Shown one piece after another: positions 1 to 8,246 of a stretch of DNA of 64,000 bases (position 1 is its first letter; each line of letters begins with the position of its first letter). A model generated the notes under the pieces. The model did not search any database. It was given only the letters and a program-made list of their open reading frames with translations, and was not told the DNA's origin. The stretch comes from CAVWDU01 sp963840725 (GTDB lineage Bacteria > Pseudomonadota > Gammaproteobacteria > Pseudomonadales > Halieaceae). The DNA lies in assembly GCA_963840725.1 (NCBI GenBank), contig CAWIZY010000016.1:1178001-1242000 (forward strand), given 5' to 3'. A program made the translations under genes and the position numbers.

Positions 1-18
1 AGCGTTCAGCGCAAGGGG

Positions 19-78
19 GGGGCGGCCATCCGTGGGGCGGCCATCCGTGGGGCGGCCATCCGTGGGGCGGCCGGCCGT
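19..78. repeat. Tandem repeat, 15-bp unit, 4 copies
   Basis: Four head-to-tail copies of a 15-bp unit (GGGGCGGCCATCCGT) begin at 19, 34, 49 and 64; the last differs at two bases. The array lies just beyond the coaD stop codon. Seen directly; function unknown. It belongs to a set of similar short arrays across this window. Confidence 0.9.
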
Positions 79-111
79 CCCGTCGCGCAGGTAATGGCCA
101 CAGCCCCGGAC

Positions 112-594
112 TCAGCTGAAGCGAGTCTGTAAGGCCGCGGCGACTGATTCCGGCACAAAGGGGCTGATGTCACCATTCAGGGCGGCGATTTCCCGCACCA
201 GAGACGACGAAATGTAAGACAGGTGCTCCGAGGGTGTGAGAAATATACTCTCGAACTCCGGATACATGGCGCGGTTCATATTGGCCAATTGAAACTCGTA
301 TTCAAAGTCGGCCACCGCCCTCAATCCGCGTAATACGCAGCTTGATCCCTGGCTTTTGGCAAATTCAGTGAGCAGATTGCTAAAGCCCATGACTACCACG
401 TTGTCCAGATGCCCGAGGGACTCTTCGCAGAGGGCTACGCGCTCCTCAAGGTCAAATAAGGGGGTTTTTTTAGCGCTGTGGGCGATCGCAACCACGACCT
501 TGTCGAACAGACGGGCGGCGCGTTCTGTCAAATCCACGTGCCCATTGGTAAGAGGGTCGAAGGTGCCCGGGTAGATGACGGTCTGGGTGCGCAT
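112..594 (-). CDS. coaD: Phosphopantetheine adenylyltransferase
   Basis: Transfers AMP from ATP to 4'-phosphopantetheine to make dephospho-CoA, the penultimate step of cytosolic coenzyme A synthesis. The 160-residue length is normal for CoaD. The nucleotidyltransferase motif TFDPLTNGH (residues 11-19, ending in the T/HxGH signature) and the C-terminal ISSSLVRE motif are both present, as in the bacterial family. It starts at an ATG at 594 and lies on the same strand as rsmD, about 80 bases downstream of it. The coaD-rsmD pairing is common in proteobacteria. Nothing unusual in the gene itself. Confidence 0.97.
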   Translation of the reverse strand: MRTQTVIYPGTFDPLTNGHVDLTERAARLFDKVVVAIAHSAKKTPLFDLEERVALCEESLGHLDNVVVMGFSNLLTEFAKSQGSSCVLRGLRAVADFEYEFQLANMNRAMYPEFESIFLTPSEHLSYISSSLVREIAALNGDISPFVPESVAAALQTRFS

Positions 595-672
595 GGTCCG
601 GACTCTGCAGTACTGTGTGGGGTGGCAGGGATAGTAAACAATTTTGCTCCGCAGCGAAAATGGTTCCGCTGG

Positions 673-1251
673 TCATTGTCTTATGTACAGCCTTGAGACA
701 ACATCACCGGCTGTTTTCTCACGGTGCAACTGCCAGTTAGCAATGGGAATGATCGCCTCCTCACGGGCACCCGTTTCAATGTAAATCATCGCTTCCTCGC
801 ACAACAACTTTTGTTGATCCAGAAGCAGACAGGTCGGTTCTATCAGGTCGGCAGCGAATGGGGGATCAATGAACACCAGATCGTAGCAGCGCTGTGTCTC
901 CATCAGGAAGCGGCCGGCCTGCATCTGCGCTGTCTGGGCACGATCACTGGCCTTCAGTGCATGTAAGTGCTCACTGATATTTTTACAAGCGGTACTGGAA
1001 CTGTCCACAAAGTCACAGTGTGCCGCGCCTCTGGAAAGCGCCTCCAGGCCCAGTGCACCGCTGCCTGCGAACAGATCGGCGCAGCGGGCACCCCGGATCA
1101 TCGGCGCCAGCCAGTTAAACAGGGTCTCGCGCACCCTGTCGGTAGTGGGGCGCAGCCCGGTAGCGGGGGTGAACGACAGGCGTCGACTGCGCCACTGGCC
1201 ACCGATAATCCGCAATTGACTGGGTTTGCCGTGCCGTCCGCCAGAGGCCAT
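673..1251 (-). CDS. rsmD: 16S rRNA (guanine966-N2)-methyltransferase RsmD
   Basis: Methylates G966 of 16S rRNA in the assembled 30S subunit using SAM. The 192-residue product has the family N-terminus (LRIIGGQWRSRRL, then GLRPTTDRVRETLFNWL), a SAM-binding motif I (CADLFAGSGALGLEALSRG) and the catalytic DPPF motif (VFIDPPFAADL). It is divergent from ftsY across about 150 bases, the usual rsmD/ftsY arrangement in gammaproteobacteria. It reads toward coaD and may be cotranscribed with it. Confidence 0.96.
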   Translation of the reverse strand: MASGGRHGKPSQLRIIGGQWRSRRLSFTPATGLRPTTDRVRETLFNWLAPMIRGARCADLFAGSGALGLEALSRGAAHCDFVDSSSTACKNISEHLHALKASDRAQTAQMQAGRFLMETQRCYDLVFIDPPFAADLIEPTCLLLDQQKLLCEEAMIYIETGAREEAIIPIANWQLHREKTAGDVVSRLYIRQ

Positions 1252-1400
1252 TGCTTCTTCACTGTATCCAGGGATGATAAGATGGCGCGGTATAAGCCGC
1301 TGCCCCAGACCCGAGTGTACCTACCGGAAAGACCACGTGCCAAGCCCGGCAAGGTGTGGGTGGTATGTTCACGCAAGCGAATTCAATAGCATCCAGAATT

Positions 1401-2633
1401 ATGAAATTTTTTAAACGCAATAAACCCGCGGATAAACCCGCGGATAGCCCCGCGCAGCCTGGAGAGATTGACCCGACTCCCTCGGTACCGGGCCCCACGC
1501 CCGCGGATACCGCGACCAGCGACCCTGTTGAAGAGGCGCCAACGGCTGCCAGGACGGAGCCCGGTGAGGCACCGGTGACCGGGGCTGCAACAGAGCCTGT
1601 AGCACCTGAGCCTGAAGCCGCGAGCGGCCCACCCGGTGCCGAGCAATCCGGGGGCGCCAGTACCGCCACGGCAGCCCCGGTCGCCACTGCGGATTCTGCC
1701 CGGGAGAGCTTGTTTGCCCGGTTGCGAAAGGGTCTGGGGCGAACCAGTGACTCCCTCGTGGAAGGTCTTGGCAACCTGTTTCTGGGCCGCAAGACGATCG
1801 ATGCCGAGTTGCTGGAAGAGCTTGAATCCCGGTTGCTGATGGCCGATGTGGGCATTGAGGCGACCAGCGACATTATCGACGGCCTGACCCGGCGGGTGTC
1901 ACGCCAGGAGCTGACCGCTTCCGACGCCTTGCGTACCGCCCTCCAAGAGAGCCTCCTTGAACTGCTGCAGCCGGTTGAGCAACCCCTTGTGGTGAGCGGA
2001 AAGCAGCCGTTTGTCATCCTGATGGTGGGGGTCAATGGGGTGGGGAAAACCACGACCATCGGTAAACTCGCGAAGCGGTACCAGTCGGAGGGCCATTCGG
2101 TGATGCTGGCTGCGGGCGATACGTTCCGGGCCGCTGCGGTTGAGCAGTTGCAGGTTTGGGGCGAGCGCAACGGCGTCCCGGTGATAGCACAGCACACGGG
2201 TGCCGACAGTGCGTCAGTTTTGTTCGATGGCCTGCAGGCCGCTCGGGCCCGCAATATCGATGTCCTGATTGCCGATACAGCTGGCCGCTTGCACAATAAA
2301 GATAACCTCATGGACGAATTGAAAAAAGTCGTTCGGGTAATGGCCAAACTGGACCCGGAGGCACCTCATGAAGTGATGTTAGTGCTGGATGCGGGAACCG
2401 GACAGAATGCGCTGGCGCAGGCGGCACACTTCCGGGACGCGGTAGGCGTGACTGGAATCAGCCTCACCAAACTGGACGGCACGGCCAAGGGCGGCGTGAT
2501 TTTTGCCATCGCCAGGAAGCTGGGCTTGCCTATTCGGTTTGTGGGCGTGGGAGAGGCCGCGGAAGATCTGCGCCCGTTTGTAGCCAGTGAGTTCGTGGAG
2601 GCACTGTTCGCAGGGGATGACCGCGCGGCATGA
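1401..2633 (+). CDS. ftsY: Signal recognition particle receptor FtsY
   Basis: SRP receptor GTPase that docks ribosome-SRP complexes at the inner membrane. I chose the ATG at 1401 (MKFFKRNKP, a typical basic FtsY start) over a GTG at 1356, giving 410 residues. Order: an acidic, Pro/Ala-rich A domain of about 110 residues, then the NG domain with P-loop GVNGVGKTTTIGKLA, DTAGR and TKLDGTAKGG motifs. A 12-bp tandem repeat near 1422-1450 encodes two KPAD units inside the A domain. The stop overlaps the ftsE start (ATGA), so ftsY-ftsE-ftsX form a translationally coupled operon, as in E. coli. Confidence 0.96.
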   Translation: MKFFKRNKPADKPADSPAQPGEIDPTPSVPGPTPADTATSDPVEEAPTAARTEPGEAPVTGAATEPVAPEPEAASGPPGAEQSGGASTATAAPVATADSARESLFARLRKGLGRTSDSLVEGLGNLFLGRKTIDAELLEELESRLLMADVGIEATSDIIDGLTRRVSRQELTASDALRTALQESLLELLQPVEQPLVVSGKQPFVILMVGVNGVGKTTTIGKLAKRYQSEGHSVMLAAGDTFRAAAVEQLQVWGERNGVPVIAQHTGADSASVLFDGLQAARARNIDVLIADTAGRLHNKDNLMDELKKVVRVMAKLDPEAPHEVMLVLDAGTGQNALAQAAHFRDAVGVTGISLTKLDGTAKGGVIFAIARKLGLPIRFVGVGEAAEDLRPFVASEFVEALFAGDDRAA

Positions 2634-3295
2634 TCAGCTTTGAGCGAGTCAGCAAACGCTACGACGAGGGCTATGACGCGCTGCGAGAAGTGAGTCTGGA
2701 GATCCACCGGGACGAATTGGTGTTTCTCACCGGCCATTCCGGGGCGGGAAAGAGCACCCTGATGCGGCTGATCATGTTGATGGAGCGGCCGACCCGGGGC
2801 AAGGTGATTGTAGATGACGTCGACCTGGCGGGTGTGGGGTCCGGCGGGATTCCCGCGCATCGGCGCAAGATCGGTGTGGTCTTTCAAAATCATCAGTTAC
2901 TCTTCGACCGGCCCGTGTTCGACAACGTTGCGCTGCCGCTGACCATTGCCGGCTATGACTACCGGGAGATCGGCCGGCGGGTTCGCGCCGCACTCGACAA
3001 GGTCGGCCTGCTGGGTCGTGAACGGGCCCTGCCAATCGCCCTGTCCGGCGGTGAGCAGCAGCGGGTGGGGATTGCTCGCGCGGTGGTGGGCAAGCCGGAC
3101 ATTCTGCTTGCAGACGAGCCGACGGGAAATCTTGATCCCCTGTTATCTGCCGAAATCATGCGTCTGTTCGAGGCCTTCAACCAGGTTGGCGTTACCGTAT
3201 TGATTGCCAGCCATGACCTCGCTCTTATCTCGCGCCTGCAACACAGGATCGTGACACTGCGCGACGGTCGCCTGGTAACAGGAGCGCCGATATGA
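2630..3295 (+). CDS. ftsE: Cell division ATP-binding protein FtsE
   Basis: ATPase of the FtsEX complex, which sits at the divisome and activates periplasmic amidases through FtsX. The 221-residue product has Walker A (GHSGAGKSTL), the Q-loop (VFQNHQLL), the ABC signature (LSGGEQQR), Walker B (ILLADEP) and the H-loop (ASHDLAL), all intact. Length is normal. It overlaps ftsY and ftsX by four bases at each end, which indicates tight translational coupling. Confidence 0.97.
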   Translation: MISFERVSKRYDEGYDALREVSLEIHRDELVFLTGHSGAGKSTLMRLIMLMERPTRGKVIVDDVDLAGVGSGGIPAHRRKIGVVFQNHQLLFDRPVFDNVALPLTIAGYDYREIGRRVRAALDKVGLLGRERALPIALSGGEQQRVGIARAVVGKPDILLADEPTGNLDPLLSAEIMRLFEAFNQVGVTVLIASHDLALISRLQHRIVTLRDGRLVTGAPI

Positions 3296-4272
3296 AGCCC
3301 AGGGGGAGCGCGGGACGAGCGGCTGGCGCCAGCCACAGCCGGGCCGGATGGCGCAGTCACTTCGCCGCCTGGGTCAGGCACCACCGATTGTCCTCCGCCG
3401 ACAGTCTCTACCGGGTGCTTCAGAGTCCGGTGTCCAGTCTACTCACCTGGCTGGCTATTGGTGTGGCTCTAGCGCTCCCCATTGGTCTCGGCATATTGCT
3501 GGAAAGTGCCAGTGAGCTGGGCTCAGAGCTGGACAGTTCCGCGCAAATTTCGGTGTTCCTTCAGGAGGATCTTTCGGTAGAGGCCTCCGACGATCTGGCC
3601 GGGGCGTGGCTTGGGCTGGAGAGCGTACACAGCACGCGCTTTATGTCGCGTGAGGATGCTCTGCAAGAGTTTCGGGAGCTGTCGGGCTTCGCCGATGTAC
3701 TCGATAGCCTGGAGGACAACCCGTTGCCAGCGGTGATTCTGGTGCAACCGGCCGCAGGGCTTGACGATGAAGGGGTGAATCAGTTGCTACAGCGGTTACG
3801 GGACCACCCGGGAACGGCCGAGGTGGTAATGGATCGGCAGTGGTTGCAGCGCCTCAATCGGCTGATGGATCTCGGACGCCGGTTGGTGACGACGGTCGGG
3901 CTGTTGCTGATCTTCGGGGTGGTCCTCATTCTGGGCAATACCATCCGCCTCGCTATTGAGGGCCGCCGCGATGAGATTGTCATCGTCAAGCTGGTTGGTG
4001 GCAGTGATCCTTTCGTGCGGCGACCGTTTCTCTATACCGGGCTGTGGTACGGCATCGGTGGTGGAGCCTGCGCCGCCCTTCTGGTGACCTGCTGTCTCTG
4101 GTTTTTGCAGCAGCCCGTAGAGGAGCTCGCCAACCTCTATGGAAGTCGCTTCAGCCTGCGAATGCCCGGATTAATGGGCGCACTCAATGTCATTCTCTCC
4201 GGAGGATTGCTGGGCCTGGCGGGCGCCTGGCTGGCAGTATCCCGCCACCTGTCCAGAATCCAGCCGGGCTGA
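3292..4272 (+). CDS. ftsX: Cell division protein FtsX
   Basis: Membrane partner of FtsE. The 326-residue protein has a roughly 40-residue basic cytoplasmic N-terminus, a first membrane segment (around LLTWLAIGVALALPIGLGIL), a periplasmic domain of about 120 residues, and three further membrane segments toward the C-terminus. This is the expected four-segment FtsX layout. The ATG overlaps the ftsE stop. The first unit of a 15-bp tandem repeat overlaps its stop codon, so the repeat array has grown from or into the very end of the gene. Confidence 0.96.
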   Translation: MKPRGSAGRAAGASHSRAGWRSHFAAWVRHHRLSSADSLYRVLQSPVSSLLTWLAIGVALALPIGLGILLESASELGSELDSSAQISVFLQEDLSVEASDDLAGAWLGLESVHSTRFMSREDALQEFRELSGFADVLDSLEDNPLPAVILVQPAAGLDDEGVNQLLQRLRDHPGTAEVVMDRQWLQRLNRLMDLGRRLVTTVGLLLIFGVVLILGNTIRLAIEGRRDEIVIVKLVGGSDPFVRRPFLYTGLWYGIGGGACAALLVTCCLWFLQQPVEELANLYGSRFSLRMPGLMGALNVILSGGLLGLAGAWLAVSRHLSRIQPG

Positions 4273-4343
4273 TGGCAGCCCCACTGATGGCAGTCCCACT
4301 GATGGCAGTCCCACTGTTGGCAGTCCCACTGTTGGCAGTCCCA
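4269..4343. repeat. Tandem repeat, 15-bp unit, 5 copies
   Basis: Five contiguous 15-bp units (type CTGATGGCAGTCCCA; the last two read CTGTTGGCAGTCCCA) at 4269, 4284, 4299, 4314 and 4329. Each junction contains CAGT-CCC-ACTG, a small interrupted palindrome. The first unit contains the ftsX stop codon. Possibly a run of weak hairpins at the mRNA end; no T-tract follows, so it is not a standard terminator. Confidence 0.9.
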
Positions 4344-4418
4344 CTGAACCAATGCCAGGGCATACGATCTAAGCGATTGTTTTTTATTGGAATATTAAGA
4401 TATTTTCCGGTGCGTTAT

Positions 4419-4445
4419 GGAACTTTTCGACGATTAGCACTCTAA
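4419..4445 (+). promoter_or_regulatory. Putative sigma-E-type promoter of rpoH
   Basis: GGAACTT (4419-4425), 15 bp, then TCTAA (4441-4445) resembles the extracytoplasmic sigma-E consensus. The E. coli rpoH P3 promoter is sigma-E dependent with a similar pair of elements (GAACTT, 16 bp, TCTGA). A TAATAC at 4443 could also serve as a sigma-70 -10 element. The -10 region lies inside the CIRCE operator. Inference from sequence only; the spacing is at the short end for sigma-E. Confidence 0.45.
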
Positions 4446-4460
4446 TACAAAGAGTGCTAA
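4434..4460. promoter_or_regulatory. CIRCE operator (HrcA site) upstream of rpoH
   Basis: A perfect TTAGCACTC - 9 bp - GAGTGCTAA inverted repeat, identical to the CIRCE consensus bound by the heat-shock repressor HrcA. It lies 31 bases before the rpoH ATG and overlaps the best promoter candidate, so binding should block initiation. The nine-base arms match with no mismatch and the spacer is exactly nine, so chance is very unlikely. hrcA itself is not in this window. Confidence 0.93.
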
Positions 4461-4491
4461 AATTCGGCGTCCGGAAAAAGGAGCAACAATT

Positions 4492-5346
4492 ATGACCCAC
4501 AGTCTTCTGCCTGTAGACCAAATGGTGCCCGGAGCTAATCTGGCCGCCTATGTGCAGGCCGTCGGTAGTGTGCCCATCCTGACCCCTGAACGGGAAAAGG
4601 CACTGGGCGAGGACCTGTACTATAACGGTAACGTCGAAGCGGCGCGCCAGTTGGTTATGTCACATCTGCGTTTTGTGGTACATATTGCCCGCAGCTACTC
4701 AGGGTACGGGTTGGCGGAAGCGGACCTGATCCAGGAGGGCAATGTAGGGCTTATGAAAGCGGTGAAGCGCTTCAACCCCGAGAAAGGCGTGCGGCTGGTG
4801 TCCTTTGCCGTGCATTGGATCAAGGCCGAGATGCACGAATATATTTTGCGCAACTGGCGTATAGTCAAAGTCGCTACCACCAAGGCGCAGCGCAAGTTGT
4901 TCTTCAATCTTCGCAGTGCCAAGAAAAGCCTGGCCTGGTTGTCAGCTGACGAGGCGCAGGCAGTTGCAGATGACCTGGGTGTAGAGCTGCACGAAGTACA
5001 GCGCATGGAGGGTCGACTGACGAGCCGTGATGTGGCTTACGACTCGCCGCTGGACTCCGATGACGAGGACGGTTGGCAGGCACCGCAGTACTACCTCGAG
5101 GATCAGCGTGCAGACCCTGCGCTGGCGGTAGAGTCCAGCGATTGGCAGGATAACAGTGAGCAGCAGCTGCACGCCGCCCTGGCGGAGCTTGATGAGCGTA
5201 GCCGGGATATTCTGGCACAGCGCTGGTTAGCTGAGGAGAAGTCCACCCTGCATGAGTTGGCCGCGACCTACGGTGTTTCAGCCGAGCGCATTCGTCAGTT
5301 GGAGCAAAATGCCATGAAAAAACTCAGGGCAGCAATCGCCGTTTGA
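4492..5346 (+). CDS. rpoH: RNA polymerase heat-shock sigma factor RpoH (sigma-32)
   Basis: Directs transcription of heat-shock chaperone and protease genes. The 284-residue product matches RpoH in length. It has sigma-70 region 1.2/2 (ALGEDLYYNGNVEAARQLV, SHLRFVVHIARSYSGYGL, DLIQEGNVGLMKAVKRF), the RpoH box region around residues 130-140 (TTKAQRKLFFNLR) and a region 4.2 helix-turn-helix (TLHELAATYGVSAERIRQLE). The start is an ATG preceded by AAAAAGGAG. It follows ftsYEX as usual in gammaproteobacteria, but here it has its own leader with a CIRCE site. That suggests HrcA repression is layered on whatever sigma factor reads the promoter. Confidence 0.97.
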   Translation: MTHSLLPVDQMVPGANLAAYVQAVGSVPILTPEREKALGEDLYYNGNVEAARQLVMSHLRFVVHIARSYSGYGLAEADLIQEGNVGLMKAVKRFNPEKGVRLVSFAVHWIKAEMHEYILRNWRIVKVATTKAQRKLFFNLRSAKKSLAWLSADEAQAVADDLGVELHEVQRMEGRLTSRDVAYDSPLDSDDEDGWQAPQYYLEDQRADPALAVESSDWQDNSEQQLHAALAELDERSRDILAQRWLAEEKSTLHELAATYGVSAERIRQLEQNAMKKLRAAIAV

Positions 5347-5367
5347 TCGCAGCAGGACGTTAGCCGA

Positions 5368-5739
5368 ATGGCAAACCCCTTTATAACTCTCGCCGCATGC
5401 AGTGGCGCTCTGGCCGTGGGTTTCGGCGCTTTTGGCGCCCACGCCCTGCGCAACCGACTCGACGCCTATGCAACGGGCGTCTTTGAGACCGCCGTTCAAT
5501 ATCATCTGGTGCACAGCCTGGCGCTGCTTGCCGTCGGCATTCTTGCTGTCAGCCAGCCGCAAACCGGGTTATTGAAAAGCAGCGGCTGGCTGTTTCTGAT
5601 TGGCATTGTGGTTTTTTCAGGCAGTCTCTACCTGCTGAGTCTTACCGGGCAGCGTTGGCTCGGTGCCGTCACGCCACTGGGCGGCCTGGCGTTTATCGCC
5701 GGCTGGGCCTGTCTCGCAGCCGTGGGCTGGAGGCTGTAG
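5368..5739 (+). CDS. DUF423 family membrane protein (YgdD-like)
   Basis: Small inner-membrane protein of unknown function. The 123 residues form about four hydrophobic helices, with the family hallmark GFGAFGAHALRNRL at residues 18-31 and a conserved VQYHLVHSLALL segment. Length is typical of the DUF423/YgdD family. It starts 22 bases after rpoH and precedes trmB, so it may be cotranscribed with either. The family is common in bacteria, but its role is not established. Confidence 0.9.
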   Translation: MANPFITLAACSGALAVGFGAFGAHALRNRLDAYATGVFETAVQYHLVHSLALLAVGILAVSQPQTGLLKSSGWLFLIGIVVFSGSLYLLSLTGQRWLGAVTPLGGLAFIAGWACLAAVGWRL

Positions 5740-5778
5740 CCTAGCTTCAGACGCGCTGCTACAACCTGACTCCTTCCC

Positions 5779-6477
5779 GTGACCGACGACAAGATTTCCC
5801 CGCCCCAGAGACGCCCGATTCGGAGCTATGTTTTGCGTGCCGGACGCATGACAGAGGCTCAGGCACGGTCTTTTGAGCTGGGGTGGGGCCGTTGGGGTGT
5901 CGACTATCAAGACACGCCACAGAATTTTGACCAGCTGTTCGGCAGGCGGGCGCCGCGAGTGCTGGAAATCGGCTTTGGCATGGGACAGTCCCTGCTGGCC
6001 ATGGCCGAGTCCTCACCTGATACTGACTTTATCGGCATCGAGGTGCATACCCCCGGGGTGGGAAAGCTGTTTCATGATATGGCCGAGACCGGGGTGGATA
6101 ATATTCGTGTTTATCGCCATGATGCGGTCGAAGTGATCCGGGACTGCATTGCCGATAACTCGTTGGACAGGGTGCAAATCTTTTTCCCGGACCCCTGGCA
6201 CAAAAAGAAACACCACAAGCGCCGTCTTATCCAGCCCGTTTTTTTACGCCAGTTGGAAAACAAGCTGCGCCCCGCCGGGGTGCTCCACCTGGCCACTGAC
6301 TGGCAGCCCTATGCTGAGCAGATGATGACGGTGATTTCGGCCAATGAGCACTTTGCCAATAACTGCGGTGATGGGTGTTACGCTCCCCGCCCCGAGAGCC
6401 GGCCGCAAACCCGCTTCGAGCGGCGCGGCCAGCGTCTCGGCCATGGCGTCTGGGACCTGATCTTTACCCGTTGTTAG
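5779..6477 (+). CDS. trmB: tRNA (guanine46-N7)-methyltransferase
   Basis: Makes m7G at position 46 of the tRNA variable loop using SAM. The 232-residue protein shows the TrmB N-terminal RSYVLRAGRMTEAQ segment, SAM-binding EIGFGMGQSLL (around residue 56), the acidic FIGIEVHTPGVG motif, and the signature FFPDPWHKKKHHKRRL (about residues 135-150). The start is a GTG at 5779. It converges on hemW, with the two stops 18 bases apart. Confidence 0.96.
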   Translation: MTDDKISPPQRRPIRSYVLRAGRMTEAQARSFELGWGRWGVDYQDTPQNFDQLFGRRAPRVLEIGFGMGQSLLAMAESSPDTDFIGIEVHTPGVGKLFHDMAETGVDNIRVYRHDAVEVIRDCIADNSLDRVQIFFPDPWHKKKHHKRRLIQPVFLRQLENKLRPAGVLHLATDWQPYAEQMMTVISANEHFANNCGDGCYAPRPESRPQTRFERRGQRLGHGVWDLIFTRC

Positions 6478-6495
6478 AAAAACCGAGCCCGGGGT

Positions 6496-7647
6496 TCAGC
6501 CCGGCAGAAAGCGACCGATTACCGTATCCAGGAAGCGCGCACCCAGGGTGGTTGTGGACACCCGGTTTCCGGTTTGCTGCAGCAGTTCTTCGCGGATCAG
6601 TGTGCCCAATTGTGGCTGCAGCTGCGTTACCGGCAGGCCCGTACGGTTGCTGAATTGGGTCAGGGTGAAACCCTCGGCCAACCGCAGGGTATACAATAGG
6701 AACTCAGCACAGAGATCTTCCCGCGACAGTAATTGCCACCGCGCCCGACGCCCTTGCTGATCGGCCATATAGAGCGCCGGTTGGCGGGTCTTGCGGTAAC
6801 GCCTTACCGCTCCATCCCTTCCCGTCACTTTGCCGTGCGCCCCGGCGCCAATCGCCAGGTAATCGCCAAACCGCCAGTAGTTCAGGTTGTGTTGGCAGGG
6901 CACCCCTGGCCTGCTGTATGCGGATACCTCGTAGTGCTGGTAACCCCTGGCATGCAATAACTGCTCCCCCGCATCCTGGATGTCCGCCAGGCAATCCTCT
7001 ACGGGCAAGGTGGGGGGACGCTTGTAAAAAACGGTATTGGGCTCCAGGGTCAATTGGTACCAGGACAGGTGCGGTGGGTCGAAGCGCAGTGCCTGTTCGA
7101 GGTCCCTGGCTGCGTCTGCCGCTGTCTGACCAGGCAAGCCGTGCATGAGATCGATGTTGTAGTTGGTGAAACCCGCTGTTCTGACCATTTCGACGGCGGC
7201 GCAGGCCTGCTCGGCATCATGCACGCGGCCCAGGGTTTGTAGCTGCGGGTCTGTAAAGCTCTGCACGCCCAGGGAAATTCGGTTAACGCCGGCCGCTCTG
7301 AACCCGGCGAATTTTTCTGCTTCAGCGCTGCCGGGGTTTGCTTCCATAGTGATTTCCAGTCCCTTCGCAAGGGATACCGTGTCGCCGATGCCCCTGAGCA
7401 GTCGGCTGATCCCTGAGGCTGAAAACAGGCTTGGAGTGCCACCCCCGATAAACAGGGTCTGCACCTCCCTCCCCCCAACCCACGGGGACTGCATCCTCAG
7501 GTCCATCAGCAGACTATCGATGTAAGCACTTTCTGGCACGGTGTCCGCCTCGTGCGAATTGAAATCACAGTAGGGGCATTTTCGCTCGCACCAGGGCAGA
7601 TGCACATAGAGTCCCAGCGGGGGTGAGGGGTTGTCGGTTACACTCAC
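6496..7647 (-). CDS. hemW: Heme chaperone HemW (radical SAM, HemN-like)
   Basis: Radical SAM protein once called oxygen-independent coproporphyrinogen III oxidase-like and now regarded as a heme-binding chaperone. The 383 residues start with the [4Fe-4S] cluster motif CERKCPYCDF (Cx3Cx2C), followed by FIGGGTPSLF and the HemN-type ISLGVQSF segment. The N-terminal extension cysteine of true HemN is absent, as expected for HemW. The start codon overlaps the rdgB stop (ATGA). It is the last gene of the yggS-to-hemW operon. Confidence 0.94.
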   Translation of the reverse strand: MSVTDNPSPPLGLYVHLPWCERKCPYCDFNSHEADTVPESAYIDSLLMDLRMQSPWVGGREVQTLFIGGGTPSLFSASGISRLLRGIGDTVSLAKGLEITMEANPGSAEAEKFAGFRAAGVNRISLGVQSFTDPQLQTLGRVHDAEQACAAVEMVRTAGFTNYNIDLMHGLPGQTAADAARDLEQALRFDPPHLSWYQLTLEPNTVFYKRPPTLPVEDCLADIQDAGEQLLHARGYQHYEVSAYSRPGVPCQHNLNYWRFGDYLAIGAGAHGKVTGRDGAVRRYRKTRQPALYMADQQGRRARWQLLSREDLCAEFLLYTLRLAEGFTLTQFSNRTGLPVTQLQPQLGTLIREELLQQTGNRVSTTTLGARFLDTVIGRFLPG

Positions 7648-8246
7648 TCCCGGCCCAGCTTCTCGAGGAGACTGGCGCTGGCCAGGGCCCGATGACTGAT
7701 ACGGTTCTTGAGCGCCGGGTCCAGCTCAGCAGCACTGCAGTGTTGTTCGGTCAGATAGAACAACGGGTCGTAGCCGAAGCCCCCCGCACCGCGCGCTTCG
7801 AACAGAATCAACCCTTCCCAGACCCCCTGACAGATCACGGGAACCGGATCTTTTTCGTGTCGCAGGTAGACCAGTACGCACTGGTAGCGCGCGCTGCGTT
7901 GCTTAAGGGGTAGATCCCCAAGCTCTTCCAATAGCCTGGCGTTATTGGCAGCATCACCTTTACCGGAGTAGCGGGCGGAATGAATACCCGGCCGGCCGCG
8001 TAGATAATCGACCTCCAGGCCGGAATCGTCAGCGATGCTTGGCAAACCGGTATGCGCAGCGGCAGCGCGCGCCTTTAACAGAGCATTTTCGACGAAGGTC
8101 AGACCGGTTTCGGCGACCTCCGGCACGGCGAACTCCCCCTGGGACTTCAACAGCACTGGCAGGGGTGCGAGGATGCGCTGCAACTCTTTGAGTTTACCCG
8201 CGTTGCCGCTTGCCAGCACAACCGTCTGCAAATTTTTGGTCGACAT
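7644..8246 (-). CDS. rdgB: dITP/XTP pyrophosphatase RdgB
   Basis: House-cleaning Ham1/RdgB enzyme that hydrolyses non-canonical purine triphosphates (dITP, XTP) to monophosphates. The 200-residue product has the ASGNAGKLKE substrate-binding start, the SIADDSGLEVDYLRGRPG motif with catalytic acidic residues around 70, SARYSG, and the C-terminal FGYDPLFY motif. It overlaps its neighbours by a few bases on both sides (DUF4426 upstream, hemW downstream), showing a compact operon. Confidence 0.96.
   Translation of the reverse strand: MSTKNLQTVVLASGNAGKLKELQRILAPLPVLLKSQGEFAVPEVAETGLTFVENALLKARAAAAHTGLPSIADDSGLEVDYLRGRPGIHSARYSGKGDAANNARLLEELGDLPLKQRSARYQCVLVYLRHEKDPVPVICQGVWEGLILFEARGAGGFGYDPLFYLTEQHCSAAELDPALKNRISHRALASASLLEKLGRE

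Noticed and set aside
1259..2347. Long antisense reading frame (362 codons) opposite ftsY
   Set aside because: It is Ser/Arg/Ala-rich with no family motif and lies entirely across ftsY; typical mirror frame of a GC-rich gene.
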